13,435 bases of DNA from an uncultured Oscillibacter sp. (GCA_910585245.1 CAJUCO010000052.1:1-13435), one strand, 5' to 3'; positions 7,075 through 13,435 are shown, counted from the first letter of the stretch. The notes: generated from the sequence alone by a model not told the origin. Program-made: numbers and translations.

Positions 7075-7110
7075 GACGCAAGCGAGATTATCCCAAGGGA
7101 GATGGTTTCT

Positions 7111-8520
7111 TTGCGAAGGAAAAACGATCTGGGGCGGGACCCTATGCCCGGGCTTCTGCTCCGTTTAGCGATACCCACCATGCTGGCCCAGTTGATCAAC
7201 GTACTCTACAGCATCGTTGACCGGATGTTCATCGGACACATTCCGGATATTGGCAGCCTGGCGCTGGCCGGAGTGGGCGTATGCGGGCCAATCATTACGC
7301 TGCTGTCCTCGTTTTCCTTGCTGGTGGGCCTGGGCGGCACGCCCCTGATGGCCATGAAGCTGGGGGCGGGGGACAAAGAAGCGGCCGGAAGTATCCTTGC
7401 AAACTGTTTCCGGCTGCTGCTTGCCCTGGCAGTGGGATTAAGCGTTCTTTTCTTTCTTCTCCGCCGCCGGTTTCTCTGGTGGTTTGGAGCCAGCGCGGAC
7501 ACATTCCCGTACGCGTTGGATTACATAACGGTCTACATCGCCGGGACCGCCTTTGCGCTGCTCTCCGGCGGCTTGAACAGCTTCCTGATTGCCCAGGGCC
7601 GTTCCGGCCTGGGGATGGGCACGGTGGTGCTGGGCGCGGCGCTGAACATCATCCTGGACCCGGTGTTTATTTTTTCTATGGGCCTTGGTGTTTCCGGAGC
7701 GGCCTGGGCCACGGTCCTCTCTCAGGGCGTGGCCTGCGCGTTTGCCCTGTTCTGCCTGCGGATACCGGATCTGCCGGCGCCTCTGAGCTGGAGACGGCTT
7801 CAGCCGGCGCTGTGCAGGAGAATCCTGTCCCTGGGACTGTCTCCGTTTCTGACCTACGCTCTGGACAGCGTTATCCTGATTCTTCTCAACACGGCCCTTC
7901 AACGCTTTGGCGGGCCGGAGGAAGGCGACGTCCTGATTACCTGCGCCACCATTGTCCAAAGCTATATACTGCTGCTCGCCATGCCCATGAGCGGCATTAC
8001 CCTGGGCTGTCAGGGCGTGGTCAGCTTCAATTTGGGAGCCGGAGACCGGGCGCGGGTAAAACAGGCGCTATGGGGCGTGTTCCTCCTGTGCTTCTTTTTT
8101 GCCGCCCTGATGCTGATGGCCACAAAGCTGTTGGCGCCAAAGTTCGTCCTGCTCTTTTCAAAGGACCGCGAGATCCTGTCCCGAACCGTGGGATATATCG
8201 GGCTCTACACGGCGGGCGCGCTGTGCATGGCTGTCCAGTGGATGTGCGTGGATATGTTCACCGCCTTGGGAATGGTGCGGTTTGCCCTGTTTTGTTCGCT
8301 CTTGCGCAAGAGCCTGTTTCTAAGCGGAATTTTACTGTTTCCGATGCTGTTCGCCGCGGCCGCCGCCTTTGCCGCCGAACCCTTTTGCGATGTTGTGGCC
8401 AGCCTGGTTTCCGCTGCTTTGTTTCTCCGTTTCGTGCCGCGGGTGCTTACAAAATACTGCCCGCAAAAAGGTTCCCGGTCAAAAAATGAGTTGAATGAGT
8501 GGGTGGAGGAGTCATGCTGA
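7111..8520 (+). CDS. MATE-family multidrug/drug-sodium (or proton) antiporter
   Basis: The product (469 residues from this start) is a hydrophobic transporter with about 12 membrane segments and the family opening NDLGRDPMPGLLLRLAIPTM, then VLYSIVDRMFIGHI. It also shows GLGGTPLMAMKLGAGDKEAA in the first half and LGCQGVVSFNLGAGDRARVK in the second, the paired repeats of the two six-helix halves. MATE proteins export cationic drugs or metabolites in exchange for Na+ or H+; the MepA-like branch is most likely. The actual substrate is unknown. I prefer TTG 7111: GGGAG ends nine bases upstream and the protein then starts RRKNDLGRD like relatives. An ATG at 7102 is in frame but sits directly against the ribosome binding site. 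The gene has its own promoter and is followed by a hairpin terminator, so it is probably monocistronic. The frame is intact. Confidence 0.93.
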   Translation: MRRKNDLGRDPMPGLLLRLAIPTMLAQLINVLYSIVDRMFIGHIPDIGSLALAGVGVCGPIITLLSSFSLLVGLGGTPLMAMKLGAGDKEAAGSILANCFRLLLALAVGLSVLFFLLRRRFLWWFGASADTFPYALDYITVYIAGTAFALLSGGLNSFLIAQGRSGLGMGTVVLGAALNIILDPVFIFSMGLGVSGAAWATVLSQGVACAFALFCLRIPDLPAPLSWRRLQPALCRRILSLGLSPFLTYALDSVILILLNTALQRFGGPEEGDVLITCATIVQSYILLLAMPMSGITLGCQGVVSFNLGAGDRARVKQALWGVFLLCFFFAALMLMATKLLAPKFVLLFSKDREILSRTVGYIGLYTAGALCMAVQWMCVDMFTALGMVRFALFCSLLRKSLFLSGILLFPMLFAAAAAFAAEPFCDVVASLVSAALFLRFVPRVLTKYCPQKGSRSKNELNEWVEESC

Positions 8521-8527
8521 AGTAAAG

Positions 8528-8568
8528 AGCGTCCCGTCCGGCAGCTGCTGTCCGGGCGGGACGCTTTC
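8528..8568 (+). terminator. Hairpin terminator after the MATE gene
   Basis: AGCGTCCCGTCCGG (8528-8541) pairs with CCGGGCGGGACGCT (8552-8565), a 14-bp stem with one G-U pair and a 10-base loop, followed by only three T residues. It starts seven bases after the stop codon. The short T run makes it a weaker Rho-independent terminator than ideal, but the stem is very stable. Confidence 0.7.
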
Positions 8569-8643
8569 GCCGCTGCTCGCCCGGTTCCCCGGTTTGCTGT
8601 TTGCGATGGAATTGTACTATTTTCCAAACTTGAAAAGTGTGTA

Positions 8644-8672
8644 TTGAAAAAAGAGGGGGCAGCGGATATAAT
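8644..8672 (+). promoter_or_regulatory. Sigma-A promoter of the DHH phosphoesterase gene
   Basis: TTGAAA (8644-8649) and a consensus TATAAT (8667-8672) are 17 bp apart. Transcription should begin near 8679, leaving an unusually long leader of about 107 bases before the ATG at 8786. Confidence 0.82.
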
Positions 8673-8710
8673 GGGAGGGATCAGCCGCTGAAGATAATAG
8701 AGGGAGAGCC

Positions 8711-8764
8711 CTTTTGGCGGTTGTAAATAAAGGGAGACGGCGTTGTTTGAGACGGCGCCAAAAG
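8711..8764 (+). promoter_or_regulatory. Inverted repeat in the DHH gene leader
   Basis: CTTTTGGCG (8711-8719) is exactly complementary to CGCCAAAAG (8756-8764), enclosing 36 bases with a repeated GACGGCG (8736-8742 and 8751-8757). The second arm ends five bases before the GGAGGAGG ribosome binding site, so folding could affect access to it. No known riboswitch or T-box pattern was recognised. Confidence 0.4.
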
Positions 8765-8785
8765 TTTTGGAGGAGGTACGGTTTG

Positions 8786-10327
8786 ATGACGTTAGAGGAT
8801 TTCCTGCGCTATGAAGATATTGTCATCCAATGCCATGACGACCCGGACGCGGACGCCATCGCCAGCGGCTATGCGCTGCTGAAATATCTGCAGAGCAGGG
8901 GGAAGTCCCCCCGGCTGGTGTACAGCGGCGGGCGGAAGGTGACGAAAAACAACCTGCTGTTGATGACGGAAAAACTGAGCATCCCCCTGGAATATGTGCG
9001 GAGGACGGAGGATGAGGCGGAGCTTTTGATTACGGTGGACTGCCGGGCCGGACAGCGCAATGTCTCCCCCCTGCCGCACCGGACGCTTGCGGTCATTGAC
9101 CACCACGAGCTGGACATGGGAGAGGTTTTGCCGGAGCTTTGCAAGGTGCGCACGGACTGCAGCGCCTGTGTCACCGTGATATGGCTCATGCTGAAAAAGG
9201 CCGGATTCCCCATTGAGGACCGTTTGCTGTCCACCGCGCTGTACTACGGGCTGTACATGGACACCCAGAAGTTCAAGGGCGCCGAGAAGCTGGACCGGGA
9301 GATGCTGGACGCTTTGCGGTTCGATTGGGACATCGTTCTCCTGCTCCAGAGCGCGGACCTGGCCCTGAACGATTTCCGGATTGCGGGCAGCGCGTTTATG
9401 AATCTGCGCTACCACCCGGAGTATCATTTTGCCCTGGCTCCGGTGAACACCTCCGAGCCGTATATGCTGGGCATCGTCAGCGACATGATGATGGATGTTC
9501 ACGAGCTGTCCGTGTGCGTGGCCTATTGCCTGCTGGAAAGAGAGCGGTGTATCAAGGTTTCCGTCCGCTGTTGCAGGCGAAGGGACCGGGCGGATGAGCT
9601 GGTGCACTGGCTGGTCCGGGACATGGGGGACGACGGCGGCGGCGACCGGACCAAGGCCGCGGGGCGGCTGCCGCTGGCGCTGCTGGAGAAAAACTGCCCG
9701 GACGGGAATCTGCTCTATACCGCCGGGGAACTGATTTTCCAGCGGCTGACCGATTATTTCCGCACCCCCCTCAAGCGGCTTGCCCCCCGGGCGGAGGAGT
9801 ACGAGCCCTCCCGGGCGGAGGAGTTTTGCAAGGAGAAGGCGGCGCTTTACCACAAGAAAAAGGCCCTTGCGGGCTATGTGCGGGCCATGGACCTCTTTTC
9901 AGAGGGGACGGAGATTCTTCTCCGCACGCCGGAGGGGGACATCATCCAAAAGGCCGCCCCGGAGCTCTATATTCTCATCGACGCAAAGCACGAGACCGCC
10001 CCGATCACGGAAGAGGAGCTGCGGCAAAATTACGAGCTGACGGAGGAGGAGCTCCCCGTGGACAAAGAGCTGCTGTGGCAGCCGAAGGTGTACCATGCCG
10101 GGAAAAAGGAGGCGGTGGACCTGGCTTCCCACGCAAAAAAGTGCGTGGCCAAGGACGCCCCCCGCGTTTGGGCCGCCCCGTTGAACTGCCGGTTGGAGGT
10201 TCTTGTGTGGGGAGACTGGCGCCTGGGCGAGATGGGGGACTGGCTGGTTTGCCAGGAGGACGACCACCAAAACGCGTACATCATCCCCAGGTCTGCCTTC
10301 GAGCAGTCCTATGAGAGAGTGGAGTGA
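8786..10327 (+). CDS. DHH-family phosphoesterase with DHHA1-like domain and C-terminal extension
   Basis: This is a 513-residue protein of the DHH superfamily (RecJ, NrnA, pAp phosphatase, cyclic dinucleotide hydrolases), which use two metal ions to cleave phosphodiesters. Visible motifs are HDDPDAD (17-23), VDC with D85, DHH (105-107) and GLYMDTQKF with D159. A DHHA1-like substrate-binding region follows at about 255-293 (KVSVRCC, then GGGDRTKAAG), where the usual GGGH is GGGD. Residues 300-513 are an extension: a charged helical stretch, then a terminal domain with MGDWLVCQEDD and IIPRSAFEQSYE, resembling small PGDYG-type domains. The substrate could be a short oligonucleotide, pAp or another nucleotide; I cannot decide. 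ATG 8786 is chosen because GGAGGAGG lies nine bases upstream; a TTG at 8714 would add a basic 24-residue extension with no site. No membrane segments. Confidence 0.88.
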   Translation: MTLEDFLRYEDIVIQCHDDPDADAIASGYALLKYLQSRGKSPRLVYSGGRKVTKNNLLLMTEKLSIPLEYVRRTEDEAELLITVDCRAGQRNVSPLPHRTLAVIDHHELDMGEVLPELCKVRTDCSACVTVIWLMLKKAGFPIEDRLLSTALYYGLYMDTQKFKGAEKLDREMLDALRFDWDIVLLLQSADLALNDFRIAGSAFMNLRYHPEYHFALAPVNTSEPYMLGIVSDMMMDVHELSVCVAYCLLERERCIKVSVRCCRRRDRADELVHWLVRDMGDDGGGDRTKAAGRLPLALLEKNCPDGNLLYTAGELIFQRLTDYFRTPLKRLAPRAEEYEPSRAEEFCKEKAALYHKKKALAGYVRAMDLFSEGTEILLRTPEGDIIQKAAPELYILIDAKHETAPITEEELRQNYELTEEELPVDKELLWQPKVYHAGKKEAVDLASHAKKCVAKDAPRVWAAPLNCRLEVLVWGDWRLGEMGDWLVCQEDDHQNAYIIPRSAFEQSYERVE

Positions 10328-10339
10328 ATCCAAGACAAG

Positions 10340-10365
10340 GGCCCGTTCCGAAACCGGAACGGGCC
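10340..10365 (+). terminator. GC-rich hairpin just after the DHH gene
   Basis: GGCCCGTTCCG (10340-10350) pairs perfectly with CGGAACGGGCC (10355-10365) around a four-base loop. It lies 12 bases after the stop codon. There is no T run directly after it, but a second hairpin follows at once; together they probably end the DHH transcript. Confidence 0.5.
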
Positions 10366-10400
10366 TCAGGCTGTCAAAAAAGTATTTTTGCCAGCCTGAG
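10365..10400. terminator. Bidirectional-type hairpin with A/T-rich inner stem
   Basis: CTCAGGCTG (10365-10373) pairs with CAGCCTGAG (10392-10400); after one mismatch CAAAAA pairs with TTTTTG around a four-base loop. The total is 15 bp. It could act as a structural or terminator element in either direction. Confidence 0.45.
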
Positions 10401-10401
10401 C

Positions 10402-10437
10402 AAGTTTTCAAAACCTTTGAAAATGTTTTGAAAACTT
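10402..10437. repeat. 13-bp perfect inverted repeat made of TTTTCAAAA units
   Basis: AAGTTTTCAAAAC (10402-10414) is the exact reverse complement of GTTTTGAAAACTT (10425-10437). The loop CTTTGAAAAT carries a third copy of the TTTGAAAA core, and TTGAAAAC recurs at 10443-10450. The repeated core looks like a multi-site operator or short iterons, but a hairpin function is equally possible. Confidence 0.5.
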
Positions 10438-10452
10438 ATGATTGAAAACGAA

Positions 10453-10473
10453 AGGAACCCTTCCTGGGTTCCT
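10453..10473. repeat. Short hairpin AGGAACCC / GGGTTCCT
   Basis: AGGAACCC (10453-10460) pairs with GGGTTCCT (10466-10473) around a five-base loop, inside the MITE-like element. No T run follows. Confidence 0.4.
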
Positions 10474-10530
10474 CTCGTAACTCTCTTCCTTCCCGTCGGG
10501 GATGGTTTTTACGGTTTTTCGACACTCTGG

Positions 10531-10559
10531 GGCCCGTTCCGGTTTCGGAACGGGCCTTT
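10531..10559 (+). terminator. Second copy of the GC-rich hairpin
   Basis: This is the reverse-oriented twin of the hairpin at 10340-10365 (GGCCCGTTCCG stem, followed by TTTG). It lies about 220 bases before the winged-helix gene. A terminator or a transposon-end role are both possible. Confidence 0.4.
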
Positions 10560-10780
10560 GCCTTTGCCGGGGGACCGGGGCAGGGGGTGGAGAGGCTTGC
10601 TAAGACGGCTCCTGCGCCGGTGTAGGGGGGAGATTTGGATTTTTTCTCCGGCGGTTGCACGGCGGGGTGCACTCTTTGGCGGCGGGGGCGGTTCCTTAGA
10701 GCGGGTCTTAAAAATGAGGACTGCTTCAGGCGGCGGAGCCGGAAGACGGGGCCGACGCCGGAGGAAGGGAGGGAACTTTT

Positions 10781-11476
10781 TTGCACCAGCGGAACAAGGG
10801 CGGGCAGTTCGCCCTGATTCCCGCCGCCGTGCTCTATGACGCCGGGATTCCCGCCACGGCGAAGCTGCTCTACGGCGAGATCTACCGCCTCAGCCGGACG
10901 GAGGGCTATTGCTACGCCAGCAACCGGGCCTTTACGGAGATTCTCGGTTGCAGCGAGGCCACGGTGACCAGGCTTTTGTCCGCCCTGGCGGGGCGGGAGC
11001 ACGTGCGCGTACAATTCATCCGGCGGTATGGGGACAAGGGAGACATCGTCCAGCGCCGGATTTTTTGCCGGAGAGAGCCGGAGGAGGAGGGCCCCCGCAA
11101 AGACGCGGACCCCTCCCCTCAAACCGGCGGGGACGGTGTAGGCAAAGGCGGGGGGACTACTACTAAGAAAACCAGAGAAGAACCATCCTCCTCCATCCCC
11201 CAGGGGACGGCGGTGTATTTCGCCCGGTTCTGGAAGGCCTATCCCAAGAAGCGGGGGAAGGACGCGGCCCGCCGGGCCTGGAAGCGGCTGGGGCCGGACA
11301 TAGGCCTGTGCCGCCGGATGGGGGAGGCCCTGGAGCGGCAAAAACACTCCCGGGACTGGCAGAGGGACGGGGGGCGGTACATCCCCTATCCGGCCTCCTG
11401 GCTGAACGGCCGCCGCTGGGAGGACGAGGAGCCGGAGGGCGGCGTTTGCGAAGAGGGAGGATACGATGGAATTTGA
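10781..11476 (+). CDS. Phage-type winged-helix replication protein (DnaD/Rep-like)
   Basis: The 231-residue product has an N-terminal winged helix-turn-helix (about 8-80: FALIPAAVLYDAGIPATAKL, then YASNRAFTEILGCSEATVTR with the recognition helix), like HTH_36/replication-initiator domains. A low-complexity linker rich in Gly, Thr, Glu and Pro spans 97-142. The C-terminal domain (about 147-216: FARFWKAYPKKRGKDAARRA, then RYIPYPASWLNGRRWED) is typical of phage and plasmid replication proteins that help load the helicase. The TTG start at 10781 follows AAGGGAGGG at seven bases; no in-frame ATG is available. Its 3' end overlaps the helicase start by 11 bases. It likely binds a DNA site and recruits or loads the partner helicase; a regulatory role is the alternative. 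No clear promoter was found in the 220 bases upstream. Confidence 0.82.
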   Translation: MHQRNKGGQFALIPAAVLYDAGIPATAKLLYGEIYRLSRTEGYCYASNRAFTEILGCSEATVTRLLSALAGREHVRVQFIRRYGDKGDIVQRRIFCRREPEEEGPRKDADPSPQTGGDGVGKGGGTTTKKTREEPSSSIPQGTAVYFARFWKAYPKKRGKDAARRAWKRLGPDIGLCRRMGEALERQKHSRDWQRDGGRYIPYPASWLNGRRWEDEEPEGGVCEEGGYDGI

Positions 11477-12785
11477 AAAGGCGGTGAGGCTGGCGGGGGA
11501 GTATTTGCTGTTTGAGGAGCGGTTTTTGGACCCGGAGCTTCCCCAGGGGCTGTGGTTTTGCGACAACGCGGCGGAGGTCTCCGCCATAGAGCTTAACGCC
11601 GTGTGCCTGGGGACCGGGGTGGAGTTTGACGCGGTTTTAAAGTGCAGGCCCTTTTTTGCCTGCTTTCCCTATGTGGTGATCGTCACACCCAACGCCATCG
11701 CCCGGGAGCGGCTGGTGAAGGAGCTGGCCCCCAGGCTTTCCGCCTGCTGTTTGTACGTCATTGGGGACGGGGGCTTTCGGGGCTGCAAGACCCTGGCGGA
11801 CTATGTGGACGCCTTTGGCCACAGCCAGCTTTTGAACATCCTCTCCGGGGCGGAGGAGCTGCCTGCCTACGGCATTTTGGACCTTGCGGCGGTGGAGGCC
11901 CGGGACCTGACCAGGGTGCCCCGGACCCTCTCCGGCTTCCAGCGGCTGGATAAGAGCATCGGGGGTTTTTTCGCCGGGGAGCTCAGCGTCTGGACCGGGA
12001 AGCGGGGCATCGGCAAGAGCACGCTTTTAAGCTGGCTGCTGCTGGGGGCGGTGGACCAGGGACACCGGGTTTGCGCCTACTCCGGGGAGCTGGACAAGGC
12101 CCAGTTCCGGGAGTGGACCTATCTCCAGGCGGCGGGGCCGGACCACATCCAATACCGGGAGGACCCCCTGACGGGAAAGCGGCTGCCCACGGTGGACCCC
12201 CAGGCGGAGGAGAAGATCTCCCGGTGGATGCGGGAGCGGTTTTGGCTCTTCGACCTGGAGCGGAACACCCGCCACGACCCGGAGGCGGTTTTGAGCCAGT
12301 TCGCCTACGCCAAAATGCGCTATGGCGCGGACGTGTTTTTGGTGGACAACATTATGGCGGTGGACTTTGACAGGGCCGGGGACCGGGACTTTTACCGGGA
12401 ACAGTCCCGGTTTACCCAGGCCCTGTCCGCCTTTGCCAAGCGCCAGCACGTTCACATCCACCTGGTGGTCCACCCCCGGAAAAGCGCCTCCGGCCAGGCA
12501 GGGGAGGTGACGGCGGACGACGTCCACGGCAGCGGAGACATCACCAACCGGGCGGACAACGTGTTTTTCCTCACGGTCCGGCAGACGGCGGAGGGGCCGT
12601 CGCCGCTTTTGATGACGCTGAAAAACCGGGACTTTGGCTCCGGAATCCACCAGCGGCTGGACTTTGACAAGAAGTCCCGGCGGTTCTTCGCCCCGGGGGA
12701 GGGGCCGGGGCGGCCCCTGGGCTGGGAACTGGCGGAGCGGCAGGTGGAGCTTAAGGAGCTAAGAGGCGAAAAGACGCCCTTTTGA
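11466..12785 (+). CDS. Twinkle/T7 gp4-like (DnaB-type) replicative helicase
   Basis: This 439-residue protein has a C-terminal RecA-fold ATPase of the DnaB/Twinkle superfamily: a domain entry near 155-175 (GFQRLDKSIGGFFAGELSVW), Walker A GKRGIGKST (178-186), a YSGELD motif with E208, Walker B DVFLVDN (289-295), H336 in HLVVHPRK, HGSGDITNRADNV (354-366) and KNRDFG (387-391, probable arginine-finger area). The first 140 residues look like a degenerate TOPRIM-type fold (YVVIVTPNAIARERLVKEL) without the usual Glu and DxD metal residues and without a zinc ribbon, so primase activity is unlikely. It should unwind DNA 5' to 3' as a hexamer. AGAGGGAGG precedes the ATG at 11466, and the overlap with the winged-helix gene indicates coupled translation. 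No other phage gene is in view. Confidence 0.85.
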   Translation: MEFEKAVRLAGEYLLFEERFLDPELPQGLWFCDNAAEVSAIELNAVCLGTGVEFDAVLKCRPFFACFPYVVIVTPNAIARERLVKELAPRLSACCLYVIGDGGFRGCKTLADYVDAFGHSQLLNILSGAEELPAYGILDLAAVEARDLTRVPRTLSGFQRLDKSIGGFFAGELSVWTGKRGIGKSTLLSWLLLGAVDQGHRVCAYSGELDKAQFREWTYLQAAGPDHIQYREDPLTGKRLPTVDPQAEEKISRWMRERFWLFDLERNTRHDPEAVLSQFAYAKMRYGADVFLVDNIMAVDFDRAGDRDFYREQSRFTQALSAFAKRQHVHIHLVVHPRKSASGQAGEVTADDVHGSGDITNRADNVFFLTVRQTAEGPSPLLMTLKNRDFGSGIHQRLDFDKKSRRFFAPGEGPGRPLGWELAERQVELKELRGEKTPF

Positions 12786-12909
12786 GAAGGTGGCGTTCCC
12801 ATTTCGGGGGCGGCGTCCTGTCCGGAGGAAGGGAAAAGGGGGCGGCCCCTGCGTCACGGTCCTTTTTAAAAACGCGCCAATGGACTTTTTCCCGGGAGAG
12901 GATGGGTCC

Positions 12910-12938
12910 TTGCATGGGCGGAGGGTTTGTGCTATAAT
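12910..12938 (+). promoter_or_regulatory. Extended -10 promoter of the ABC exporter gene
   Basis: TTGCAT (12910-12915) and TATAAT (12933-12938) are 17 bp apart, and TG one base before the -10 (TGCTATAAT) adds an extended -10. The predicted start is near 12945. The leader can form a GCCGCCG/CGGCGGC hairpin (12947-12953 with 12961-12967). Confidence 0.8.
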
Positions 12939-13011
12939 GCGAGACGGCCGCCGGTTTGGACGGCGGCACGGAGATTTCGCAAGACGCGGTTTGAATCAGG
13001 AGGCGCTCCCT

Positions 13012-13435
13012 ATGACGGCCAAGGACTTTCAAAATACATCGACGCTGGGTATTTTCCTCTCGTACTTCCGGCCTCACCGGAAGCTCTTTCTTCTGGACAT
13101 GGGCTGCGCCCTGCTCATCTCCCTGATCGACCTGGCCTTTCCCGCCGTGTCCCGGTGGTGTATGTACGAGCTGTTGCCCCAAAGCGCCTACAAAACCTTT
13201 TTCGCCGTGATGGGGGTGGTCTTCGCCGCCTTCGCCCTCCGGGCGGCGCTGACTTACGTCATCTGCTACTGGGGGCACACCTTCGGCGTTCTGGTGGAGG
13301 CGGACATCCGCCACGACCTCTTTCACCATATGCAGGAGCTGAGCTTCAACTACTACGACAAAAACCGCACCGGCCAGCTGATGAGCCGCCTGACGGCGGA
13401 CCTCTTCGACATCACGGAGCTGGCCCACCACGGGC
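13012..13435 (+). CDS. ABC exporter, N-terminal transmembrane part (partial)
   Basis: The visible 141 codons start at ATG 13012, with AGGAGG eight bases upstream, and run off the right edge. The product opens with a short cytoplasmic segment, a first membrane helix (LFLLDMGCALLISLIDLAF), a second (about residues 66-92, FFAVMGVVFAAFALRAALTY), then ADIRHDLFHHMQELSFNYYD followed by KNRTGQLMSRLTADLFDITE. This last segment is the conserved first intracellular loop/coupling-helix region of type IV ABC exporters (MsbA/BmrA/LmrA style). The nucleotide-binding domain is expected beyond the window. The substrate (lipid, drug or peptide) cannot be told. It has its own promoter, separate from the helicase gene. 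A second half-transporter gene often follows such genes. Confidence 0.9.
   Translation, partial: MTAKDFQNTSTLGIFLSYFRPHRKLFLLDMGCALLISLIDLAFPAVSRWCMYELLPQSAYKTFFAVMGVVFAAFALRAALTYVICYWGHTFGVLVEADIRHDLFHHMQELSFNYYDKNRTGQLMSRLTADLFDITELAHHG

Larger units (their letters stand above)
10333..10563. repeat. MITE-like element with 49-bp imperfect terminal inverted repeats
   Basis: The left arm 10333-10381 and the right arm 10515-10563 are reverse complements at 43 of 49 positions without gaps. Each arm contains a 26-bp near-palindrome (10340-10365 and 10531-10556) that is identical in reverse orientation between arms, with GGCCCGTTCCG as its stem. The 133-bp interior holds two more strong inverted repeats and no credible coding frame. 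It begins five bases after the DHH stop codon. No convincing target-site duplication was seen. It may be a non-autonomous mobile element or a pair of bidirectional terminators. Confidence 0.6.

Noticed and set aside
7281..8489. 402-codon alternative frame inside the MATE gene
   Set aside because: It lies wholly within a clear membrane transporter in another frame and is rich in Gly/Arg/Pro with no domain.
10333..10563. CRISPR array or tandem-repeat interpretation of the repeated blocks
   Set aside because: The repeats are inverted rather than direct, occur only twice, and have no regular spacers.
10438..10839. Plus-strand 133-codon frame across the hairpin element
   Set aside because: It runs through the inverted repeats and an Arg/Gly-rich GC-biased stretch and overlaps the start of the winged-helix gene; it is a composition artefact.
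10436..11587. Long minus-strand frame opposite the winged-helix gene
   Set aside because: It is Pro/Ala/Arg/Gly-rich antisense shadow coding, typical of GC-rich DNA, and the plus-strand gene has real domains.
12786..12909. Terminator after the helicase gene
   Set aside because: Short GC-rich complementarities and a TTTTTAAAAA run exist but they do not combine into a stem followed by a T tract.
12751..13431. Minus-strand 226-codon frame at the right edge
   Set aside because: It is antisense to the ABC exporter start, which has a promoter, ribosome binding site and conserved exporter motifs.

Overview
The window reads as chromosomal DNA from a Gram-positive gut-type bacterium of the Bacillota, most likely Oscillospiraceae (Clostridia). 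The clues are strong AGGAGG-type ribosome binding sites, sigma-A promoters (TTGNNN, 16-17 bp, TATAAT), GC-rich codon use in the right half, Tn916/ICE-type integrase remnants and the flavour of the MATE, DHH and ABC proteins. The taxon is an inference; no rRNA or marker gene is present.

Left third, minus strand (1-4822): a type I restriction-modification operon read right to left from one good promoter: hsdR, a coiled-coil/zinc-ribbon protein, a 70-residue protein, hsdS, then hsdM, which leaves the window. The small genes and the HsdS target-recognition domains are AT-rich, while hsdR and the HsdS central helix region are GC-rich. A 38-bp vestige of the hsdR 3' end lies again after the zinc-ribbon gene, which points to insertion of a cassette by recombination.

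Middle (4823-7080): a 349-residue polytopic membrane protein of unknown function on the minus strand, whose leader and start region carry a 20-bp palindrome and a 12-bp inverted repeat. Next comes an integrase graveyard on the plus strand: a C-terminal piece lacking its catalytic Tyr, then the N-terminus of another integrase joined out of frame to a C-terminal tail. This marks an old integration site.

Right half, plus strand, GC-rich (7111-13435): a MATE efflux protein, whose promoter sits inside the integrase debris, and its hairpin terminator; a DHH-family phosphoesterase with a long C-terminal extension, its own promoter and a structured leader; a 231-bp MITE-like element bounded by 49-bp inverted repeats and packed with hairpins; a translationally coupled pair made of a phage-type winged-helix replication protein and a Twinkle/DnaB-like RecA-fold helicase; and the start of an ABC exporter behind an extended -10 promoter.

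The genes form separate units. The type I operon is a defence locus. The helicase pair is a replication-type module with no other phage genes in view. MATE and ABC are transporters. No clear new multi-gene system can be proven here. The strongest leads are the small genes inside the hsd operon with the hsdR-tail footprint, the hairpin-dense element, and the solitary helicase/winged-helix pair.
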